50,519 nucleotides of DNA from Boseongicola sp. H5. Lineage in GTDB: Bacteria; Pseudomonadota; Alphaproteobacteria; Rhodobacterales; Rhodobacteraceae. The position numbers and the translations under genes are program-made. Numbering within the stretch: the first letter of the stretch is position 1; the number at the start of each line of letters is the position of its first letter. The stretch spans positions 1 through 50,519 of the forward strand of contig JACNMN010000018.1 of assembly GCA_020622165.1 (NCBI GenBank), in the 5' to 3' direction. Below, piece by piece: positions 8,122-17,049 of this stretch. The notes beneath the pieces were generated by a model. That model saw nothing but the letters and a program-made list of their open reading frames with translations. It searched no databases and was not told the DNA's origin.

Positions 8122-8867
8122 CCTCAACGCCGCCCTTGCGACTGGACAACGTCACGAAATCCTTCGGCGGCCTCACCGCCGTGTCGGACGTGACACTCTC
8201 GGTGCATGAAGGGGAACGGTCGGTAATCCTCGGCCCCAACGGCGCCGGCAAGACGACGCTTTTCCACTGCATCACAGGCACGTTGCCGATCACGTCGGGC
8301 ACAATTCAGATATTCGGTAAGAACGTGAACCGGATGACTCCGAACGCGCGGACACGCCTCGGGGTCGGGCGGACCTTTCAGATCACCAATCTTTTTGCCG
8401 AACTGACGCTGCTTCAAAACGTGGTTTTGGCTGTACACGGGCGCGCACGCGGCGCGCGGAGGTTGTTCACCTCATGGCAGTCCGAGCGCCATGTCGTCGA
8501 TCAGGCCCACGCGGAACTGGACCGGGTGGGATTGTGTGGCAAGGCCGATCTGGACGTGAGCGAGTTGTCCTATGGAGAGCGGCGGCAGCTTGAGCTTGCG
8601 CTGGCCCTCGTCGGGGGGCCGCGTCTGTTGTTGCTGGATGAACCCTGCGCCGGCCTCTCCCAATCGGAGCGGCAGGCGTTTACCGGACTGATCCGTGCGA
8701 TACCCTCGAACGTGACCACGATTATCGTGGAGCATGACATGGACGTGGCCTTCGCCATCGCCGACCGCTTGATCGTGATGAACCAGGGTGCCCTGATATG
8801 CGACGGCCCGCCCGAAGAGGTGCGCAATACAACTGAAGTCCAGGAGGTGTATCTTGGCGATGCCTGA
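8118..8867 (+). CDS. livG: ABC transporter ATP-binding protein LivG
   Basis: 249 aa. ATPase motifs in order: Walker A GPNGAGKTT, the LivG-type insert VGRTFQITNLFAELTLLQNV, signature SYGERRQLELALAL (a LSYGE version of LSGGQ), Walker B LLLLDEPCAGLS and the switch His in VEHDMDVAF. It drives import together with LivF. The signature variant is normal for LivG. Its last 14 bases overlap the start of livF. Confidence 0.92.
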   Translation: MTSTPPLRLDNVTKSFGGLTAVSDVTLSVHEGERSVILGPNGAGKTTLFHCITGTLPITSGTIQIFGKNVNRMTPNARTRLGVGRTFQITNLFAELTLLQNVVLAVHGRARGARRLFTSWQSERHVVDQAHAELDRVGLCGKADLDVSELSYGERRQLELALALVGGPRLLLLDEPCAGLSQSERQAFTGLIRAIPSNVTTIIVEHDMDVAFAIADRLIVMNQGALICDGPPEEVRNTTEVQEVYLGDA

Positions 8868-9585
8868 GGCAATTTTGATTGCACGCGACATCCGCACCTA
8901 TTATGGGGACAGCTATGTCGTTCAGGGTGTCGATCTGGACCTCGAAGAAGGCCAGACACTCGCCCTGCTCGGGCGAAACGGGATGGGCAAGACGACACTC
9001 ATTCGGTCCCTGATGAATCTGACGGTGCCGCGTCAGGGCGAGGTGCGGTTGCGTGGCAATCTGATCAGCGGGCTGCCTTCCAACCGGATTGCGCGCCAAG
9101 GCATCGGTCTGATCCCGCAGGGGCGCCGCATCTTTCCAACGCTCAGCGTGCAGGAAAACCTGTCCCTTCCCGGCTCGGTCCTTGCAGGCGGTCGGGATCG
9201 TGCGAAACGGGATTGGACGCTGGCGCGGGTTTACGATCTCTTTCCCAAGTTGCGCGAGCGAGCGGGCCAGATGGCCGGGTCGCTTTCGGGGGGCGAGCAA
9301 TCGATGCTGGCCTTCGGGCGCGCCCTGATGTCGAACCCCGACGTCCTGTTGATGGACGAGCCCACCGAAGGTCTGGCGCCCGTCATAGTGGCCCGCATCG
9401 GTCAGGCGATCGAGGAATTGAAACGCGCCGGCATGACCATTCTTCTGGTCGAGCAGAACGCGCGCTTCGCCGAAAGCGTCGCCGACAAGGTCTGCATCAT
9501 GTCCAACGGACAGATCGTCTTTCGCGGGACGCCCGAATTGCTCGAAGCGGATCCTGAGACGAGACAGAAATGGTTGGGAATTTGA
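8854..9585 (+). CDS. livF: ABC transporter ATP-binding protein LivF
   Basis: 243 aa. Walker A GRNGMGKTT, Q-loop region GLIPQGRRIFPTLSVQENL, signature SGGEQSMLAFGRAL, Walker B LLMDEPTEGLAP and VEQN (the LivF-type switch, with Gln in place of His) are all present. The start is ambiguous: TTG 8854 has AGGAGG 6 bases upstream, whereas ATG 8860 is 12 bases away, so I prefer TTG. This completes a full Liv-type importer (binding protein, two permeases, two ATPases). Confidence 0.9.
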   Translation: MAMPEAILIARDIRTYYGDSYVVQGVDLDLEEGQTLALLGRNGMGKTTLIRSLMNLTVPRQGEVRLRGNLISGLPSNRIARQGIGLIPQGRRIFPTLSVQENLSLPGSVLAGGRDRAKRDWTLARVYDLFPKLRERAGQMAGSLSGGEQSMLAFGRALMSNPDVLLMDEPTEGLAPVIVARIGQAIEELKRAGMTILLVEQNARFAESVADKVCIMSNGQIVFRGTPELLEADPETRQKWLGI

Positions 9586-9588
9586 ACG

Positions 9589-10269
9589 ATGTCTGATCCA
9601 ATTGGTTTGATGGCGTTTTGGGCGGACTTTGAAGAGACCGCGATCACCGAGATACGCCGCTGGCACAACTGCGAACATATGCTCGAACGGGTCTCGATCC
9701 CCGGGTTTCAGTGCGGGCGGCGCTATCGCGGGTCGGGCGATGCCGCGACATTCCTGATGTACTACGAGACCGACACCGCAGAGGTGCTGGGCTCGGCGCC
9801 CTATCGCGCGGCTCTGGATGCGCCCACCGATTGGACGCGGCAATCCCTGCTTCATTTCCGCAACCCGGCACGCAACATCTATGCCCTGGCCGCCAGCGCG
9901 GGGCGCGCACCGGCCAGCCCGGCGCCGTTCCTAACGACCCTGCGCTTCAACGCCGACCTGGATGATGTGCCCGGCCTTTACGGCACGCAGGTTCTTCCGC
10001 GCATTGTGGAACAGGACGATGTTCTGCGCGCACGGCTGTGGAAGATCGACGAGGATATTTCGGGCATCCAGACGTCCGAGCGGCAAATCTACGGCGGCGG
10101 GCCCGGGGAACAGGCATTCCTTCTGTTCATCGAACGCACCACCGAAAACGCACCCGAGACGCAAGACACCCTACCGGGCTTGAGCGATACGCAACGCGCC
10201 GCGCACAGGGACCTTTTCCCCGAAGCGGGCTGGCTCGACTTCGCGTTGGAGGCGCCCAATGGTCACTGA
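9589..10269 (+). CDS. Uncharacterised protein, possible dimeric alpha/beta-barrel fold
   Basis: 226 aa, cytoplasmic (no signal or membrane segment). I do not recognise a named family. The N-terminal pattern WHNCEHMLERVSIPGFQCGRRY resembles dimeric alpha/beta-barrel (EthD/Dabb-like) proteins, where a WH..EH..R..PGF strand-helix segment is common; a second half with ERTTEN may repeat the fold. It starts 3 bases after livF and overlaps the next enzyme gene by 11 bases, so it is clearly part of the catabolic operon and may be an enzyme or accessory factor for the imported compound. Confidence 0.75.
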   Translation: MSDPIGLMAFWADFEETAITEIRRWHNCEHMLERVSIPGFQCGRRYRGSGDAATFLMYYETDTAEVLGSAPYRAALDAPTDWTRQSLLHFRNPARNIYALAASAGRAPASPAPFLTTLRFNADLDDVPGLYGTQVLPRIVEQDDVLRARLWKIDEDISGIQTSERQIYGGGPGEQAFLLFIERTTENAPETQDTLPGLSDTQRAAHRDLFPEAGWLDFALEAPNGH

Positions 10270-11035
10270 CATCCAAGCGAGTCTGTCGGCTAAGGCACTC
10301 TGGGCGGCGCGTCTCGGCGGCGGTGTCGTCGAACCGCAGAAAAAGACACTTTCGGAAGCGGAGGCTTATGCCGTTCAGGATCGCTTGATCGATTCTGCCC
10401 CGCACCCTCTGGCAGGCTGGAAGATCGGTGCAACCGGACTCGGTGCGCCAAAGGCGTTGGGCCTTTCTGGCCCGTTGAGTGGACCGCTTTGGCCCGACGC
10501 CATGGTCGCTTCGGGGACGATCGTTCCGGTCTACGAGGCGCATCGCCCGAAAGCGGAGGTCGAGCTTGCAGTGCGGTTCAACAGCGCCCCCATCGCCGCG
10601 GATCCCCATGCCGTTCATTCCGCTATCGGCGCGGTCGGCCTGGCCATCGAGATCACGGGAAATCGCCTGTCCCACGATTTGCATCCCGCTGGCCCAGGCT
10701 TCATCGCCGACCATGGTGGCGCCAACCACGTCGTCCTTGGTGAAATGGTAGAGACGCCACCGGCAGATAGATTTCCGTTTATCGCCGCGGGCCTGTACGT
10801 GGACGGCGCGCTTGCCTCATCGGGCACCGGCCGGAGCGTTCTCGGTTCGCCGCTTACCGCGCTTTGCTGGTTGATCTCGCATCTCTCGGCTCGCGACCGC
10901 GCACTTGCGGCGGGTGACTTGGTGATCACCGGGGCGATCGTCGGGCTAACCGATTTCGAGATCGGAGCGATCCTTTCGGCCAGCGGCACCGGCCTTCCAG
11001 AGGTGACCGCCCCGACCTTGGAGGTCCGGACATGA
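10259..11035 (+). CDS. 2-keto-4-pentenoate hydratase-like protein (fumarylacetoacetase superfamily)
   Basis: 258 aa, the length of MhpD/DmpE-type hydratases and 4-oxalocrotonate decarboxylases. Features include GWKIGATG, a metal-binding acidic segment AEVELAVRF, IEITGNRL and a late GSPLTALCWL, all typical of this group. Family members hydrate 2-oxopent-4-enoates, the products of meta-cleavage pathways, using Mg or Mn. It overlaps both neighbours (11 bases and 4 bases), so translation is coupled. No ring-cleavage dioxygenase or aldolase is encoded here, so an aromatic pathway cannot be asserted; it may act on another unsaturated oxo-acid. Confidence 0.8.
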   Translation: MVTDIQASLSAKALWAARLGGGVVEPQKKTLSEAEAYAVQDRLIDSAPHPLAGWKIGATGLGAPKALGLSGPLSGPLWPDAMVASGTIVPVYEAHRPKAEVELAVRFNSAPIAADPHAVHSAIGAVGLAIEITGNRLSHDLHPAGPGFIADHGGANHVVLGEMVETPPADRFPFIAAGLYVDGALASSGTGRSVLGSPLTALCWLISHLSARDRALAAGDLVITGAIVGLTDFEIGAILSASGTGLPEVTAPTLEVRT

Positions 11036-11916
11036 AGATCGGCGTCGTGGGGCTCGGGTTGATGGGGTCGGCTTTGGCCACCCACCTGATCGCCGCGCAT
11101 CCCGGACGCATCGTCGTCTGGAACCGCGACCCGTCAAAGGCCGAAGCCCTGCGGAACAAAGGGGCGGAGGTCGCGCGCACACCGCAAGAGCTCTCGATGC
11201 TCTGTGATGTTATCCATCTCTCGCTGCTTGATACGCGCGCCGTCCAAGCGGTGGCAGCGGCGATATTCGAGGTAAGCAAACCCGGCGGCCTCATCCTCGA
11301 CCATTCCACCATATCCGCCGAGGCGACCCGCGCGCTTTCCGACCAGGCCGCGCAGCTTGGCTGGTCGTGGGTGGACGCGCCGGTTTCGGGCGGAAGCGAA
11401 GGCGCACGCGCCGGGCGGCTGGCCGTGTTCCTCGGCGGTCGAAAAGCCGATATGGAGCGCGCCAGCGCGGCCTGCGCGCCCTTCGCGCGCCAATCCCGGC
11501 GCATGGGTCCATCGGGCGCCGGACAGGCGACGAAAGCGGCGAACCAGTTGATCGTCGGCGGCACATTCCTGCTTCTGGCCGAAGCGGCGGTGCTGGCCGA
11601 ACGCGCAGGTGTCGATGCCGCGATATTGCCCGAGGTGTTGGCGGGTGGGTTCGCCGACAGCACACTGTTGCAACACCAGTTCGCGCGTATGGTCGCAGAC
11701 GATGGTGTTGTACAGGGAACAGCGGCAGTGATGCTCAAGGACCTCGACCTTGTCGCGGATCAGGCTGAAAGATCCGGCACATCGACCCCGTTTCTGGCAG
11801 CTGCGCACGCGATCTGGACGGCCTACGTCGCGGATGGCCACGGAGACACGGATTGGACAGCAATCGCACAGCGCGTGCGGGGAAAGCCATTGAGGGAGGG
11901 AACGTGCAATGAGTAA
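11032..11916 (+). CDS. NAD-binding beta-hydroxyacid dehydrogenase (3-hydroxyisobutyrate dehydrogenase-like)
   Basis: 294 aa. The Rossmann loop GLGLMG occupies residues 7-12 and WNRDPSK marks the cofactor-specificity loop. The substrate loop DAPVSGGSEGA and GAGQATKAANQL follow, with the catalytic Lys at about residue 168 and Asn at 171. These match the 3-hydroxyisobutyrate/tartronate semialdehyde reductase family. It oxidises a beta-hydroxyacid to the semialdehyde, a natural substrate class for the aldehyde dehydrogenase encoded immediately downstream (8-base overlap). Exact substrate unknown. Confidence 0.88.
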   Translation: MKIGVVGLGLMGSALATHLIAAHPGRIVVWNRDPSKAEALRNKGAEVARTPQELSMLCDVIHLSLLDTRAVQAVAAAIFEVSKPGGLILDHSTISAEATRALSDQAAQLGWSWVDAPVSGGSEGARAGRLAVFLGGRKADMERASAACAPFARQSRRMGPSGAGQATKAANQLIVGGTFLLLAEAAVLAERAGVDAAILPEVLAGGFADSTLLQHQFARMVADDGVVQGTAAVMLKDLDLVADQAERSGTSTPFLAAAHAIWTAYVADGHGDTDWTAIAQRVRGKPLREGTCNE

Positions 11917-13411
11917 TGTCTATCTGAACTATATCGGCGGCGAATGGGTGCCCTCGGCCTCGGGCGAAACCTTCGAAAGCCGCAATCCGGCACATCCCGA
12001 TCAGATTCTCGGCCTGTTCCAGCGCTCCAACATTGCCGATGTCGACCGGGCCATGGAGGCGGCCGCGCAGGCACAGGCGGGCTGGGCGGCGACGCCCGCG
12101 CCCGAGCGTGGATTGATCCTTGGTCGGATCGCAGAACTCCTGGAAGAACGGCGGGAGGATATCGCGCGGACGATCACGCGCGAGATGGGCAAGGTCTATG
12201 CCGAAGCTGCCGGGTTCGACACACAAGCCGCGATCAACACCGCGCGTGTGATGATGGGTGAAGGCCGGCGGATGCTGGGCCAAACGGTCCCGTCCGAGCT
12301 TCGTGACAAGTTCGCAATGGTCATCCGGGAACCCATCGGTGTCGTGGGCGCGATCACACCGTGGAATCTTCCCATTCTGTTGCCCTCCTGGAAGCTCTTT
12401 CCGGCGCTGCTTTGCGGCAATACGGTCGTTTTCAAGCCCGCCGAAGACACGCCATTGGTCGGCACGCTTCTTGTGCAACTGCTGGAGGATGCGGGAGTGC
12501 CGAAGGGCGTGGTCAACATGATCACGGGCTACGGCCATGAGATCGGCGACCGGTTCGTGACGCACCCGGCCGCGCAGATGATTTCGTTCACCGGCTCGCA
12601 GGCTGTGGGGCGTCTGATCGCGTCGAAGGCCGGGGGCGAGTTGAAGAAGGTCTCGCTGGAGTTGGGCAGCAAGAACGCAGTCATCGTGATGGATGATGCC
12701 GAGTTCGACCTCGCGCTCGAAGGCGCGCTTTGGGGCGGCTATGGCACATCCGGCCAGCGCTGCACCGCAGGAAGCCGGGTGATTGTGCATGAGGCGATCC
12801 ATGACCGGTTCGTCGAAGCGTTCACGGAACGCGCCCGGCAGATCAAGCTTGGTGATGGGCTGGACGAGGGTGTTCAGATGGGTCCCCTCGTCAACCGCAA
12901 GCAGCTGGAACGCGTGCATGGCTATATCGAGCTTGGGCAGCAGGAAGGCGCGAAGCTGGTGACGGGCGGGCGCCGTCTGGACGATGAAATGGGCGGCCAC
13001 TTCTATGCGCCGACACTGTTCACGGACGTGACGCCCGACATGCGAGTCGCCCAGGAGGAGATCTTCGGCCCGGCCGTCTGCATCATGAAGGCCGCGTCTT
13101 TCGATGGCGCGATCGACCTGGCCAACAGCACGGATTACGGCCTGTCTTTTGGCATCTATTCGGGGGACGTGAACCGTGTGTTCGCGGCGATCTCAAAGCT
13201 GCAAACGGGGGTGGTGAACGTCAATTCACCGACGATGGGCGTGGAGATCGGTGTGCCCTTTGGTGGGGTCAAGAACTCCGGCAACGGCCTTCGGGAATCG
13301 GGTACGGCGGCCGTTGAAGAGTTCACGGAACTGAAATCGGTGATGGTGGACTACAGCGGTCTTCACCGCCGTACCGGGATCAACGAGGATGTGACAGAGG
13401 TGAAGCGCTGA
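11909..13411 (+). CDS. NAD(P)-dependent aldehyde dehydrogenase
   Basis: 500 aa, full family length. Catalytic features: Asn153 in TPWNLP, Lys176 in FKPAEDTP, nucleotide-binding FTGSQAVGR, general base Glu251 in LELGSKN and nucleophile Cys285 in GQRCTA. It oxidises an aldehyde to a carboxylate. The GMC alcohol oxidase and the hydroxyacid dehydrogenase in the same operon would both supply aldehydes. Its stop overlaps the next start as TGATG. Confidence 0.92.
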   Translation: MSNVYLNYIGGEWVPSASGETFESRNPAHPDQILGLFQRSNIADVDRAMEAAAQAQAGWAATPAPERGLILGRIAELLEERREDIARTITREMGKVYAEAAGFDTQAAINTARVMMGEGRRMLGQTVPSELRDKFAMVIREPIGVVGAITPWNLPILLPSWKLFPALLCGNTVVFKPAEDTPLVGTLLVQLLEDAGVPKGVVNMITGYGHEIGDRFVTHPAAQMISFTGSQAVGRLIASKAGGELKKVSLELGSKNAVIVMDDAEFDLALEGALWGGYGTSGQRCTAGSRVIVHEAIHDRFVEAFTERARQIKLGDGLDEGVQMGPLVNRKQLERVHGYIELGQQEGAKLVTGGRRLDDEMGGHFYAPTLFTDVTPDMRVAQEEIFGPAVCIMKAASFDGAIDLANSTDYGLSFGIYSGDVNRVFAAISKLQTGVVNVNSPTMGVEIGVPFGGVKNSGNGLRESGTAAVEEFTELKSVMVDYSGLHRRTGINEDVTEVKR

Positions 13412-14262
13412 TGGCGAGACTTGTGAGATACGGTCCAGTCGGGGCCGAGAAGCCCGGCCTGATCGATCGAAACGGCGGGATCCGCGCGCTCGATGGGATC
13501 GTCGGCGATATCGACGCGAACGCCCTCGGCCCCGCCAGCCTTGCCCGGATATCGGACCTCGATCCGACCGCGCTGCCGCTGGTGGAGGGGACACCGCGCA
13601 TCGGGCCTTGCGTGGCGCGCCCGGGCAAGATGGTCGCGATTGGCCTGAACTACTCCGACCACGCGGAAGAAGCGAACATGCCGATCCCGACGGAACCGAT
13701 CACTTTTCTCAAGGCGACCTCCGCAATCTCGGGGCCGTACGATGACGTCCTGCTCCCGCCGGAAGCCACCAAGACTGATTGGGAGGTCGAACTGGCCTTC
13801 GTCATCGGCACAACCGCCCGCCGGGTCGGCGAAGCGGATGCCATGGCCCATGTCGCCGGGTATTGCATCGTCAATGACGTGTCCGATCGCGGCTGGCAGC
13901 TTGAACGTCAGGGGCAGTGGACCAAGGGCAAAAGCCACGACACCTTCGCGCCCACCGGCCCGTGGCTGGTCACGGCAGACGAGATCGGCGACCCGGGTGC
14001 CCTTGGGATGCGGCTTTGGGTGGATGGTAAATTGCGGCAGGACGGATCGACCGCCACGATGATCTTCAACGTTCCGCATCTGGTAAGCTACCTCAGCCAT
14101 GTGATGACGCTCGAGGCCGGGGACATCGTGACCACGGGCACGCCGCCCGGCGTGGGCATGGGGCTGAAACCTCCGGTTTATCTGGAACCGGGCCAGGCGA
14201 TGCGGCTGGAGATCGACGGCCTCGGCCATCAGGAGTCGCGTGTTGTAGCCTTGGCGCCATGA
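13411..14262 (+). CDS. Fumarylacetoacetate hydrolase family protein
   Basis: 283 aa. The C-terminal FAH domain is evident: GLNYSDHAEE, then the acidic metal ligands in DWEVELAFVIG and the Asp in VNDVSDR, KGKSHDTFAPTGPW, and TTGTPPGVGMG near the end. Enzymes of this arrangement hydrolyse C-C bonds of diketo acids (for example diketo-deoxysugar acids) or act on related oxo-acids, with a divalent metal. It is distinct from the hydratase-like superfamily member at 10259. Overlaps the GMC gene by 4 bases. Confidence 0.88.
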   Translation: MARLVRYGPVGAEKPGLIDRNGGIRALDGIVGDIDANALGPASLARISDLDPTALPLVEGTPRIGPCVARPGKMVAIGLNYSDHAEEANMPIPTEPITFLKATSAISGPYDDVLLPPEATKTDWEVELAFVIGTTARRVGEADAMAHVAGYCIVNDVSDRGWQLERQGQWTKGKSHDTFAPTGPWLVTADEIGDPGALGMRLWVDGKLRQDGSTATMIFNVPHLVSYLSHVMTLEAGDIVTTGTPPGVGMGLKPPVYLEPGQAMRLEIDGLGHQESRVVALAP

Positions 14263-15902
14263 CCGCGACGGCGACAGAGTTCGGTGAGTTCGATTTCGTG
14301 ATCGTCGGCGCAGGGTCGGCCGGTTGCGTGCTGGCCAACCGCTTGAGTGCCGACCCTAGGCATCGTGTTTTGCTTTTGGAGGCAGGCGGCAGCGACAACA
14401 GGATCTGGGTGCATGTGCCCGTCGGCTACCTCTATGCGATGGGCAACCCGACGCTGGATTGGTGCCTGCGCACAGAGCCCGAGGCGGGCCTGAATGGCCG
14501 CACGCTGGCCTACCCGCGCGGTAAGGTTCTGGGCGGCTGTTCGTCGATCAACGGCATGATCTACATGCGCGGGCAGGCCCGCGACTACGACACCTGGCGT
14601 CAAATGGGCAATCCGGGCTGGGGGTGGGATGATGTCCTGCCGCTTTTCAAACGATCCGAGAACCACCATTCTGGCGGCGACGACGTCCATGGCCGCGACG
14701 GAGAGCTGCGCGTCGAGGAGCAGCGCCTTTCGTGGCCGATCCTGGATACGGTCGTCCGTGCGGCCGAAGAGCTCGGCATTCCTCGCACGACCGACTTCAA
14801 CCGGGGCGACAACGAAGGCGTTGGGTACTTCCCGGTGAACCAGAAGGCGGGTGTTCGCTGGAACGCGCGGAAGGCGTTTCTCGATCCGGTGAAATCACGC
14901 CCGAACCTGCAAATTGTGACGGGTGCCGAAGCGGAGGCAATCGTTTTCGAAGGGCGACGTGCGGTTGGCGTCCGGTTCCGGATCGGGACGCAAACCAAGG
15001 TCGCACGCGCCCACGCCGAGGTGATCCTCGCCGCCGGGGCAATCGGAAGCCCGAAATTATTGGAGCTATCAGGGATCGGCGATCCTGAAGTCCTGACCCA
15101 GGCGGGCGTCACCGTCCGCCATGCCCTGTCTGGTGTTGGCAAGAACCTGGCCGATCATCTCCAGATTAGAACCGTATTCCGCGTAAGCGGTACAAAAACC
15201 TTGAACGATATCTACAAATCGCTCTTGGGGCGGGTTCGGATCGCGGCACAGTACGCATTGCACCGTTCCGGACCTATGGCCATGGCGCCAAGCCAGCTTG
15301 GCATCTTCACCCGCTCCTCCCCCGCGTATGAGACCCCGAATATCGAATACCATGTTCAACCACTCAGCCTCGACGCATTTGGCCAGCCGCTGCACCTTTT
15401 TTCTGCGTTGACGGTGTCCGTCTGCAATCTCAGACCGCAAAGCCGGGGTAGCACCCATATCTACAGCCCCGATCCCAAGGCGCCGCCGCGTATTGCGCCG
15501 AACTACCTCAGCGACGAAGCCGATCAAAACGTCGCCGTGGACAGCATTCGGCACGCCCGCCGCCTGATGACGACACATGCTATGCGACCGCATTCGCCCA
15601 CCGAACATCTGCCCGGCGCCGACCTTCAGACCCCGGAGGAACTGAAGCGCGCGGTCGGTGACATTTCCACAACCATTTTTCACCCTGTCTCAACGGCAAG
15701 GATGGGGCAGGATCGCCGTGCCGTGGTCGGCAGCAACCTGAAAGTGCATGGTCTCGAGCACATCTCAGTCGCCGATGCATCGGTCATGCCGACCATAACC
15801 TCTGGTAATACCCATGCGCCGGTCACCATGATCGCCGAGAAGGCGGCAGAGATGATCATTGAACGTGCGCGATCGAGGCAAGACGCCGAAGTCCGGGCCT
15901 GA
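14259..15902 (+). CDS. GMC family FAD-dependent oxidoreductase (choline/alcohol dehydrogenase-like)
   Basis: 547 aa. The FAD-binding VGAGSAGCVLANRLS opens the chain, followed by GGCSSINGMIYMRGQ, the GMC signature. The C-terminal active site has His475 in FHPVSTARMG and SGNTHAP, where His519 takes the position usually occupied by Asn or His. The enzyme would oxidise a primary alcohol to an aldehyde, which the operon's aldehyde dehydrogenase could take further. It is the last gene of the operon; the following DNA is insertion-sequence debris. Confidence 0.92.
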   Translation: MTATATEFGEFDFVIVGAGSAGCVLANRLSADPRHRVLLLEAGGSDNRIWVHVPVGYLYAMGNPTLDWCLRTEPEAGLNGRTLAYPRGKVLGGCSSINGMIYMRGQARDYDTWRQMGNPGWGWDDVLPLFKRSENHHSGGDDVHGRDGELRVEEQRLSWPILDTVVRAAEELGIPRTTDFNRGDNEGVGYFPVNQKAGVRWNARKAFLDPVKSRPNLQIVTGAEAEAIVFEGRRAVGVRFRIGTQTKVARAHAEVILAAGAIGSPKLLELSGIGDPEVLTQAGVTVRHALSGVGKNLADHLQIRTVFRVSGTKTLNDIYKSLLGRVRIAAQYALHRSGPMAMAPSQLGIFTRSSPAYETPNIEYHVQPLSLDAFGQPLHLFSALTVSVCNLRPQSRGSTHIYSPDPKAPPRIAPNYLSDEADQNVAVDSIRHARRLMTTHAMRPHSPTEHLPGADLQTPEELKRAVGDISTTIFHPVSTARMGQDRRAVVGSNLKVHGLEHISVADASVMPTITSGNTHAPVTMIAEKAAEMIIERARSRQDAEVRA

Positions 15903-15904
15903 AC

Positions 15905-16021
15905 ATGCATGGTGGCATCGTCCAGAAGAGCTTGGAGCGCAACGTCCGTCGTCATGCGCGATTGCGCAGACCAGCCCACGACTCGGCGGGAGAACAGGTC
16001 GATGACGACGCAGAGATACGG
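15905..16021 (-). pseudogene. IS3-family transposase OrfB fragment
   Basis: Read leftward, about 39 codons give the core of an IS3-type integrase domain: YLCVVIDLFSRRVVGW followed by MTTDVALQALLDDA. The Asp of VIDLFSR is the middle residue of the DDE triad. Nothing recognisable as transposase flanks it in frame, so it is a relic. It abuts the 3' end of the GMC gene and may mark the edge of island I. Confidence 0.72.
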
Positions 16022-16089
16022 GCTCGAACTCCGGCATGAGCCGGCGCGGGAACCGCCACGACTGATCTGAGCGCCGAGTTGCCGGATGG

Positions 16090-16545
16090 GTGGAAGCGTT
16101 TGTCATGGCGCGCCCGACAGACACGCTGTCGCTGCTGAAGGATATCAGCAATGGTGTGTGTTCACGCAGATTTCCTGTTAGAGCCGTGAGACGGAAGGCA
16201 CTCAGTCGCCCATTGAAACCTTCGATCAGGGCTGGGAGTCTTGCCGCGATTTTTCGGTCCTGCTCGCCGAAGCGGTGCGCGCATCGTCTCCGGCTATTTG
16301 TCCGATCCGGACGAAAGCCTTTTGGTTTCGGCGGGACTCGGCTCCACCCACGCATGGGTGGAGATTTATGTACCCGGTGCCGGATGGATCGCCTTCGATC
16401 CGACAAATCGGAGCTTCGGGTCGAAAAACCTGATCCCCGTGGCCGCTGGCCGCGACATTCACCGGGTGTCGCCGGTTTCGGGCAGTTTTTCGGGAGGTTC
16501 GAACGCTATTGTTGACCTTTCAGTTCATGTCTCGGTTCGCAGCAG
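16090..16545 (+). pseudogene. Transglutaminase-like protein, N-terminally truncated and frameshifted
   Basis: Three successive reading frames together give a transglutaminase-like core: PTDTLSLLKDISNGV from 16090, then RETEGTQSPIET and CRDFSVLLAEAV from 16185, then ARIVSGYL, STHAWVEIYVPGAGWIAFDPTNR and VSGSF from about 16275 on. The catalytic Cys (CRDF), His (THAW) and Asp (FDPTNR) are all still present. Two frameshifts, near 16170-16184 and 16275, and the missing N-terminal half make it a pseudogene. Confidence 0.75.
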
Positions 16546-16588
16546 CACAAGGCAAATCACTTTGCCCATGGAGGATGGTGGTGATTTA

Positions 16589-16679
16589 GGCGTTATTTCA
16601 ATTTCTTGCTGGGCGTCGTGTGCAGCTTGTATTCATGTTTCGATGGTGTGATTTCGCACTCCGCAGCATGCATTTCGGT
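16589..16679. repeat. Diverged dispersed repeat, copy B
   Basis: Ungapped partner of 410-500. On the minus strand one frame ends SKHEYKLHTTPSKKLK before a stop, with clear residue similarity to copy A. It lies just beyond the transglutaminase-like relic. I cannot name the parent element. Confidence 0.5.
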
Positions 16680-17049
16680 GCGCTGACAGATGTTCGTCTT
16701 CTCGGGAGTTCATGGTGTCTACCGGCGATGAGGAACTGAGATTGCTCATTTCGCAAGAGCTGCGAGTCCTTCTCAAAACAGATGTTGAAGGCGTGCGCTG
16801 GATCGGCCCGCTTCGAAGACCCTTAGGACCTTCCACTAAACCCGCTGGTCCGACACGAACGAGCCATAGCTGACGATCGGGCCTCCGTGCGCCAGTCGCA
16901 GGGGCAGACGTTGGCATCGCGCGTAGCGAAAAGATGTGGTTTGAGGCTCGGCGGATGGAGCGCGTACCTTGTGACCCCGATGAGTGACCAATTTCCGATG
17001 AAGCAACGCTCGAGGGCGCGACTCGCCATTTGAGCCGACTCCGTGGCTA
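16680..17049. other. Intergenic stretch with one doubtful small frame
   Basis: No gene is well supported. A 53-codon frame at 16712-16873 on the plus strand has GGGAG upstream and an acidic/leucine-rich start (EELRLLISQELRVLL), but the second half is low in hydrophobic residues and I see no family. Other frames are shorter or shadowed. The amidase gene ends at 17050. Confidence 0.35.

Noticed and set aside
11735-13000. 421-codon minus-strand frame opposite the aldehyde dehydrogenase
   Set aside because: The aldehyde dehydrogenase has every catalytic residue; the antisense frame resembles no family.
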